Source: Paractinoplanes pyxinae (GTDB lineage: Bacteria; Actinomycetota; Actinomycetes; Mycobacteriales; Micromonosporaceae). From it: a DNA stretch of 64,000 nucleotides. A program made the translations under genes and the position numbers. Under the pieces are notes generated by a model. It was not told the DNA's origin. It saw only the letters and a program-made list of their open reading frames with translations, and ran no database searches. The DNA is taken from positions 496,001-560,000 of the forward strand of contig NZ_JAPNTZ010000003.1 of assembly GCF_026626335.1 (NCBI RefSeq). Reading direction: 5' to 3'. Below, in pieces: positions 59,862-64,000 of the stretch; position 1 is the first letter of the stretch; every line of letters begins with the position of its first letter.

Positions 59862-60230
59862 GCCGATCATCTCCTTCTCGCCCGGCAGTCGATACGCCTG
59901 CACGGAAGATGGTTCGCAGATACGCACCGAAAGGTTCACCGGGTGCGATGAGTCACTGAACCGTGACGCCTTAATTTTCGCTTAGGCAACAGTTTCTTCG
60001 GCGTGTCCGCGCAGCTCAGCGGCGGTTCGGTGCCTCCGCGAGCCGGTCCGGCGACAAAAGTCGGTCCGAGCGTTCATCCGATCCCGTTCGCAGCACGTAG
60101 TTGGTGGATGGGCAGGGACCGGCCGACCGCCGATCGCTGCCCGGCAACAACGTGAAGCAGGGGGCATTCCCCACGGATGCCTGCGTCCCACCGCCCACGG
60201 GACGTGACCGCTGCGGAGAACGAGGAGTCA
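59862..60230. other. Divergent intergenic region (369 bp)
   Basis: No gene is seen. It should hold promoters for the anchored surface protein and the redox operon. It contains an AT-rich patch around 59970-60000, a GTCAC/GTGAC inverted repeat (59952-59956 and 59963-59967), and a GGGCAG/CTGCCC pair (60110-60115 and 60137-60142) in what would be the leader of the redox operon. I looked for a c-di-AMP or other riboswitch and could not support one. Confidence 0.4.
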
Positions 60231-61940
60231 ATGGCCAGGTCGAAGAACAACGAGCGATCCGCCAATCGTGTGGCCGTCGATGTCGGAGCTACCGGAAAGG
60301 GTGAGCCCTCCAGGGGAGCAGTAGCCATCCTGGCCGTGAGCGTGATCGCGGCCCTCTGGGCGGTCGCCATGCTGACCAAGCCCGGCCGGGTCGGCTACGT
60401 GTACGTGTTCACCTACACCGAGTACTACATCGGCGTCATCACGCTCGTTTCGCTCTCCATCACCATCATGATCGGCCTGGTCTCCACCGACCGGCTGGTC
60501 CTCTCGATCCGCCAGCGGGTGCTGCTGCAGTCCGCGCACCGCACCACCGGCGTCATCGCGGTGACCTCGCTGTTCCTGCACGTGTGGATGAAGATCGTCG
60601 AGAACCACGCCTCGGTGATCGACGCGTTCATCCCGTTCCTCTACGCCGGCGACAAGCGGGTGTGGATCGGCTTCGGCACGATCTCGGGCTGGGTCATGGT
60701 GCTGGTCATGTGGACCGGCATCGCGCGCTCCCGGTTCGTCGGCCGCGGCAGCCCCTGGATGTGGCGCGGCATCCACTCCATCTCGTACCTGATCTGGCCG
60801 ACCGCCCTGATGCACGGCCTGAGCGCCGGCCGCCCCGCCGCCACCTGGGTCATCGTCAGCTACATCGTCTGCGTGCTCGGCGTGCTGGTCGGCCTGGCCG
60901 TCCGCCTCTCGGTCTCGCTCAACCGCCGCAAGGACTTCTCGTCGACCGCCGCGTCGGGCGGCGTGAAGCCGGTCGGCTCGCTGGTGCCCACCAGCTCGCC
61001 GGTCATGAAGCGCCCCGGCCGTCGCGAACCCGCCCCCGTCGAGCCGCAGACGCTCGGCCCGGTCGCCGTCGTCGACAGCTTCCGCCCGGCCGCCAACCCG
61101 GTCAGCCCGCCGCCCATGGCGCCCCCGCCGATGGAGGACGACCTGGTCGCGCCCCGGCAGCGCCGGGCCCGCGCCGAGGAGATGTACGACGAGCCGACCG
61201 GCATGATGCCGCAGTACGACGACGAGCGCCCGCGCCGTGGCCGCCGGGTCGAGGAAGAGATCGAGTACGACGAGCCGCGCGGCCGGCGCTACCCGGGCGA
61301 GGACACCAGCACCCGCATGCGCCGCCCAGGCCCCGACGAGACCGGCACCCGGATGCGTCTGGACGACACCGGCACCCGGATGCGTCTTGACGACACCGGC
61401 ACGCGGATGCGCCGGCCCGGCCCCGAGGACACGGGCACCCGGATGCGTCGCGACGAGCTCGAGACCACCGGCACGCGCATGCGCTTCGACGAGTACGAGG
61501 AGCCGGCCCCGCGCCGCCGCCGGTACGCCGACGACGACGAGCCCGCGCCGCGCTCGCGCCGCCGGGGCGACATGCCGCTGGCCGACGAGGCGCCCCGCGG
61601 CGGCCGGTACGACGCCCGCGACGAGTACGACGACGTGCCCCGCCAGCGTGGCGGCCGCTACGCCGAGCCGGCCCGCTACGAGGACGACTACGACGACGCC
61701 CCGCGCGGCCGCCGCGGCGAGGACTCGGGACGGCACAGCCGGGCCGGGTTCGTCGACGGCGACGGCTACGTCGAGTCCGACGAGACGCCGACCCTGGTCG
61801 ACATGGCGCCGGGCCGCCGCGGCCGGGGCGAGTCCTCGCGGGTCGAGGCGGGCCGGGCCGGCCGCCGCGGTGGGCGCGGGCGGGACGACGAGGCAACTGA
61901 CGACGGCTACTGGTCGCAGCTGCGAGGGGAATCGAATTGA
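60231..61940 (+). CDS. Ferric-reductase-like heme membrane protein with repetitive cytoplasmic tail
   Basis: A 569-residue protein from ATG 60231. Residues about 30-225 have six helices of the ferric-reductase-like type, with histidines placed to hold heme: QSAHRTTGV, SLFLHVWMK and MWRGIHSISYLIWPTALMHG. Residues about 230-569 are a disordered, highly charged Arg/Asp/Glu/Pro tail. At 359-418 the hexamer TGTRMR (first copy TSTRMR) occurs six times, with linkers such as LDD and RPGPED. The next gene (NuoF-ferredoxin) overlaps its stop (TTGA), so it likely receives electrons from that protein and passes them across the membrane. No flavin domain is fused. Confidence 0.8.
   Translation: MARSKNNERSANRVAVDVGATGKGEPSRGAVAILAVSVIAALWAVAMLTKPGRVGYVYVFTYTEYYIGVITLVSLSITIMIGLVSTDRLVLSIRQRVLLQSAHRTTGVIAVTSLFLHVWMKIVENHASVIDAFIPFLYAGDKRVWIGFGTISGWVMVLVMWTGIARSRFVGRGSPWMWRGIHSISYLIWPTALMHGLSAGRPAATWVIVSYIVCVLGVLVGLAVRLSVSLNRRKDFSSTAASGGVKPVGSLVPTSSPVMKRPGRREPAPVEPQTLGPVAVVDSFRPAANPVSPPPMAPPPMEDDLVAPRQRRARAEEMYDEPTGMMPQYDDERPRRGRRVEEEIEYDEPRGRRYPGEDTSTRMRRPGPDETGTRMRLDDTGTRMRLDDTGTRMRRPGPEDTGTRMRRDELETTGTRMRFDEYEEPAPRRRRYADDDEPAPRSRRRGDMPLADEAPRGGRYDARDEYDDVPRQRGGRYAEPARYEDDYDDAPRGRRGEDSGRHSRAGFVDGDGYVESDETPTLVDMAPGRRGRGESSRVEAGRAGRRGGRGRDDEATDDGYWSQLRGESN
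61305..61484 (+). repeat. Coding repeats for six TGTRMR hexamers
   Basis: Within the tail of the membrane reductase, six copies of an 18-bp unit encoding T(G/S)TRMR are spaced by 3, 3 or 6 codons. Copies two and three, with their LDD linkers, are almost identical in DNA (ACCCGGATGCGTCT), showing recent duplication; the others use different codons, so the peptide rather than the DNA seems conserved. Confidence 0.85.
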
Positions 61941-63409
61941 GCACGTCGCAGGTTCCGCCGGTCACCGCGATCGGCACCCCGCGCATCACCGCGGGCTTCG
62001 ACGAGTACGGCCGGCTCGACCTGCTCGCCCACCAGGAGGTGCACGGCGGGTTCGCCGCGCTGTCCTCGGGCGAGCTGATCGGCCTGGCCGACCGCATCGA
62101 GCTGCGCGGCCGCGGCGGCGCGGGCTTCCCGTTCGCCCGCAAGGTGCGCGCCGTGCTCGACTCGTGCCGCCGGCAGGAGCTCCCGCCGGTCATCGTGGTC
62201 AACGCGACCGAGGGTGAGCCGCCGTCCTGGAAGGACAAGGCCGTCCTCACCCGCGGTCCGCACCTGATCCTGGACGGCGCCGCGCTGGCCGCGGCCGCGC
62301 TCGACGCCGAGGAGATCGTCATCGGCATCGCCGACGACGGCATCGGCGAGAGCTCGATCACCGCGGCCCTGTCCGAGCGGCGGATGCCCTGCCCGACCCG
62401 GATCGTCACCGTCCCGCACCGGTTCATCAGCGGCGAGGGCGGCGCGCTGGTGCGCGGCATCAACGGCGAGGCGCACATCCCGCCCGGCCGCAAGGTGCGC
62501 TCCAGCGACAACGGCGTGATGGGCCTGCCCACCCTGCTCTCCAACGCCGAGACGTTCTCGCAGCTGGCCATCGCGGCCCGGCTCGGCCCGTGGGAGTACA
62601 ACGCGGTCGGCATCCCCGAGGAGCCGGGCACGGTCATGCTGACCGTGGGCGGCTCGGCCACCAGCCCGGCCGTGGTCGAGGCGCCGACCGGCACCCCGCT
62701 CATGGACGTGCTCAACATGTGCGGCGCCGACATCGGCCCCGGCCTGCTGGTCGGCGGCTACCACGGCAAGTGGATCACCGCCGAGGCCGCGCAGACCGTC
62801 ACCATCTCGCGCAAGGGCTTCGCCTCGGTGGGCGGCACCCTCGGCGCCGGCATGCTGATCCCGATCGGCTCCAAGACCTGCCCGCTGGGCGAGGTCTCGC
62901 AGGTCGTGCAGTACCTGGCCGGCGAGTCGGCCGGCCAGTGCGGCCCGTGCCGGCTGGGCCTGCCCGACCTGGCCCGCGCGGTGACGCTGGTGTCGCTGGG
63001 CGGCAACGCGGTCGAGAACGTGCGGCAGGCGGCCGGCGTGGTCAAGGGCCGCGGCGCGTGCAGCCACCCCGACGGCACGGCCCGGTTCGCGCTGTCCGCG
63101 CTCGAGGTGTTCGCCAAGGACGTCGAGGCCCACACCAACGGCGAGGGCTGCGGCAAGAGCGTCAAGGGCATCCTGCCGTTGCCGTACACGGCCGAGCAGG
63201 GCGCGCGCCGGCTCGCGGTCGACTGGTCGCGCTGCGACGGGCACGGCCTGTGCTCGGCGGTCGCCCCCGAGATCATCCGGCTCGACGCCAACGGCTTCCC
63301 GGCGTTCCCGCAGACGCCGCTGCCGCCGTGGCTCGAGAACGGCGCCCGCAAGGCCGTCAACGTCTGCCCGGCCCTGGCCCTGCGCCTCACCGAGGAGGCC
63401 TCGAAGTGA
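61937..63409 (+). CDS. NuoF-like flavoprotein fused to a C-terminal ferredoxin
   Basis: A 490-residue protein from TTG 61937. Residues about 45-330 have NuoF FMN/NADH motifs (RGRGGAGFPFARK, NATEGEPPSWKDK), followed by an SLBB-like part. The iron-sulfur site is ESAGQCGPCR: Cys335 and Cys338 remain and Cys375 is the likely distal ligand, but the first NuoF cysteine is Ala332, so the cluster is altered. Residues about 425-485 are a three-cysteine ferredoxin (Cys433, Cys439, Cys477; RCDGHGLC and VNVCPALA). It is not in a nuo operon but between a heme membrane protein and a TlpA gene, so it probably feeds electrons from NAD(P)H or a ferredoxin partner to the membrane. Confidence 0.82.
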   Translation: MSTSQVPPVTAIGTPRITAGFDEYGRLDLLAHQEVHGGFAALSSGELIGLADRIELRGRGGAGFPFARKVRAVLDSCRRQELPPVIVVNATEGEPPSWKDKAVLTRGPHLILDGAALAAAALDAEEIVIGIADDGIGESSITAALSERRMPCPTRIVTVPHRFISGEGGALVRGINGEAHIPPGRKVRSSDNGVMGLPTLLSNAETFSQLAIAARLGPWEYNAVGIPEEPGTVMLTVGGSATSPAVVEAPTGTPLMDVLNMCGADIGPGLLVGGYHGKWITAEAAQTVTISRKGFASVGGTLGAGMLIPIGSKTCPLGEVSQVVQYLAGESAGQCGPCRLGLPDLARAVTLVSLGGNAVENVRQAAGVVKGRGACSHPDGTARFALSALEVFAKDVEAHTNGEGCGKSVKGILPLPYTAEQGARRLAVDWSRCDGHGLCSAVAPEIIRLDANGFPAFPQTPLPPWLENGARKAVNVCPALALRLTEEASK

Positions 63410-63951
63410 AACGTCGCGCGTTGCTCGCCTCGGTGCTTTTGCTGGCCGGTTGCAGCAGCGCGCCGCCGGAGCAGGAGGCGGCCTTCGTCCAGCCGCCTCC
63501 GTCCGCCCCGACTGCGTCTTCCTCACCAGCGGCGGCGCCGATCGTCGTCCCCGCCACCCTGAAATTCAGTGGCAAGACGCTCGACGGGCAGCCGTTCGAC
63601 GCGACCACCCTCGCGGGCAAGCCGACCATCCTGTGGTTTTGGGCCCCGTGGTGCGCCACCTGCGCCAGCGAGGCCCAGAGCGTCCGCGACCTGCAGGACG
63701 AGTTCGGCAGCCGCCTCAACTTCCTCGGCATCGCCGGCATGGGCGGCAACAAGGACATGCACCAGTTCGTCAAGGACCTCGAGGTGAGCAACGTGACCCA
63801 CCTCGACGACCAGGCCGGCAAGATCTGGAAGAAATTCAAGATCACCGAGCAGAGCCTGTACGTCGTCCTCGACCGCACCGGCCAGGTCGTCACCACCGGC
63901 TACCTCGACGACCTGCAGCTGACCAGGCAAGTGAAGTCGCTGGTCGCCTGA
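63406..63951 (+). CDS. TlpA/ResA-type thioredoxin-like lipoprotein
   Basis: A 181-residue exported thioredoxin-fold protein. The lipobox LLAGC puts a lipid on Cys16, so it is held on the outer membrane face. A Pro/Ala linker (about 19-48) leads to the thioredoxin domain with WCATC (Cys83 and Cys86) and a cis-Pro-containing QSLYVVLDRTG segment (here with no Pro before the strand). It is GTGA-coupled to the NuoF-ferredoxin gene and followed 1 bp later by a ccdA start, the usual partner that keeps such proteins reduced. Confidence 0.88.
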   Translation: MKRRALLASVLLLAGCSSAPPEQEAAFVQPPPSAPTASSSPAAAPIVVPATLKFSGKTLDGQPFDATTLAGKPTILWFWAPWCATCASEAQSVRDLQDEFGSRLNFLGIAGMGGNKDMHQFVKDLEVSNVTHLDDQAGKIWKKFKITEQSLYVVLDRTGQVVTTGYLDDLQLTRQVKSLVA

Positions 63952-63952
63952 C

Positions 63953-64000
63953 GTGGGCGGCGAGCTGCTGCTGGCCCTGACCGCCGGCATGCTCGGCGCG
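63953..64000 (+). CDS. ccdA: CcdA-like thiol-disulfide transporter, first 16 codons (runs off right edge)
   Basis: Only GGELLLALTAGMLGA after a GTG start is in the window. The start of a helix with this sequence is that of CcdA/DsbD membrane proteins, which pass electrons from cytoplasmic thioredoxin to outside thioredoxin-like proteins. Position right after the TlpA lipoprotein gene supports it strongly. The remaining sequence is beyond the edge. Confidence 0.7.
   Translation, partial: MGGELLLALTAGMLGA

Noticed and set aside
59862..60230. c-di-AMP (ydaO) or other riboswitch before the redox operon
   Set aside because: Hairpin potential exists but none of the conserved core segments could be found.

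Overview
The window reads as chromosomal DNA of a high-GC, mycelial actinobacterium, most likely Micromonosporaceae (Actinoplanes-like). This rests on the third-position GC bias, many GTG/TTG starts and 4-bp start/stop overlaps. Family content agrees: a DUF574 methyltransferase, SCO6745, DUF397/DUF6082 and DUF3349 proteins, an F420-type LLM oxidoreductase, a mycothiol-dependent nitroreductase-like protein, a GH6/CBM2 cellulase behind a CelR/CebR palindrome, and a DivIVA-like coiled coil. I saw no rRNA, tRNA, CRISPR array or intact mobile element.

Region 1 (1-15.3 kb) is a signalling block: a truncated Ser/Thr kinase, a secreted LamG protein, a STAS + HATPase partner-switching pair facing a PAS-SpoIIE phosphatase, a DivIVA-like coiled coil, a STAND-like ATPase, a PAS hybrid kinase, a DUF574 methyltransferase, a single-domain receiver, a GAF/PAS kinase, a receiver protein with an HD-GYP-like domain that has lost its HD dyad, an Hpt protein and a membrane GGDEF-EAL protein. 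It looks like a phosphorelay converging on c-di-GMP and anti-sigma control. Three tightly coupled genes of unknown role follow (15.3-17.4 kb).

Region 2 (17.4-27.5 kb) is a reductive pyrimidine (or hydantoin) salvage locus. A beta-ureidopropionase-like nitrilase, dihydropyrimidinase, F420-type LLM oxidoreductase, two permeases, an ATPase and an NMT1/THI5-like binding lipoprotein lie on the minus strand. A MocR regulator and a class III aminotransferase diverge from them. No flavoprotein dihydropyrimidine dehydrogenase is present in the window; the LLM enzyme could fill that step.

Region 3 (27.6-38.1 kb) is mixed metabolism and transport: a Tat-exported sugar isomerase-like protein with a sorbosone-dehydrogenase/PKD protein, a PiT phosphate transporter operon, an SDR/TetR divergent pair with a clear operator, a LSDAT/SLOG-like protein, a glycerophosphodiesterase, GtrA and DUF2306 membrane proteins. 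At 38.1-38.8 kb is a graveyard with a decayed PIN toxin and a possible antitoxin remnant.

Region 4 (38.8-51 kb): a fused alpha-beta glycyl-tRNA synthetase and an acyl-CoA dehydrogenase are separated by a 167-bp giant palindrome, the most striking non-coding object here. Then come DUF6082/DUF397, a FUSC protein, an MFS-OYE-DsbA-like operon with a divergent MarR gene over tandem operators, and transposase debris from two IS families.

Region 5 (51-64 kb): a VOC protein, a GAF-GGDEF cyclase, secreted GH2 and GH6 glycosidases, a PP2C phosphatase, a membrane-anchored surface protein. The right edge holds a redox operon: ferric-reductase-like heme membrane protein, NuoF-like protein fused to ferredoxin, TlpA lipoprotein, and the first codons of CcdA.
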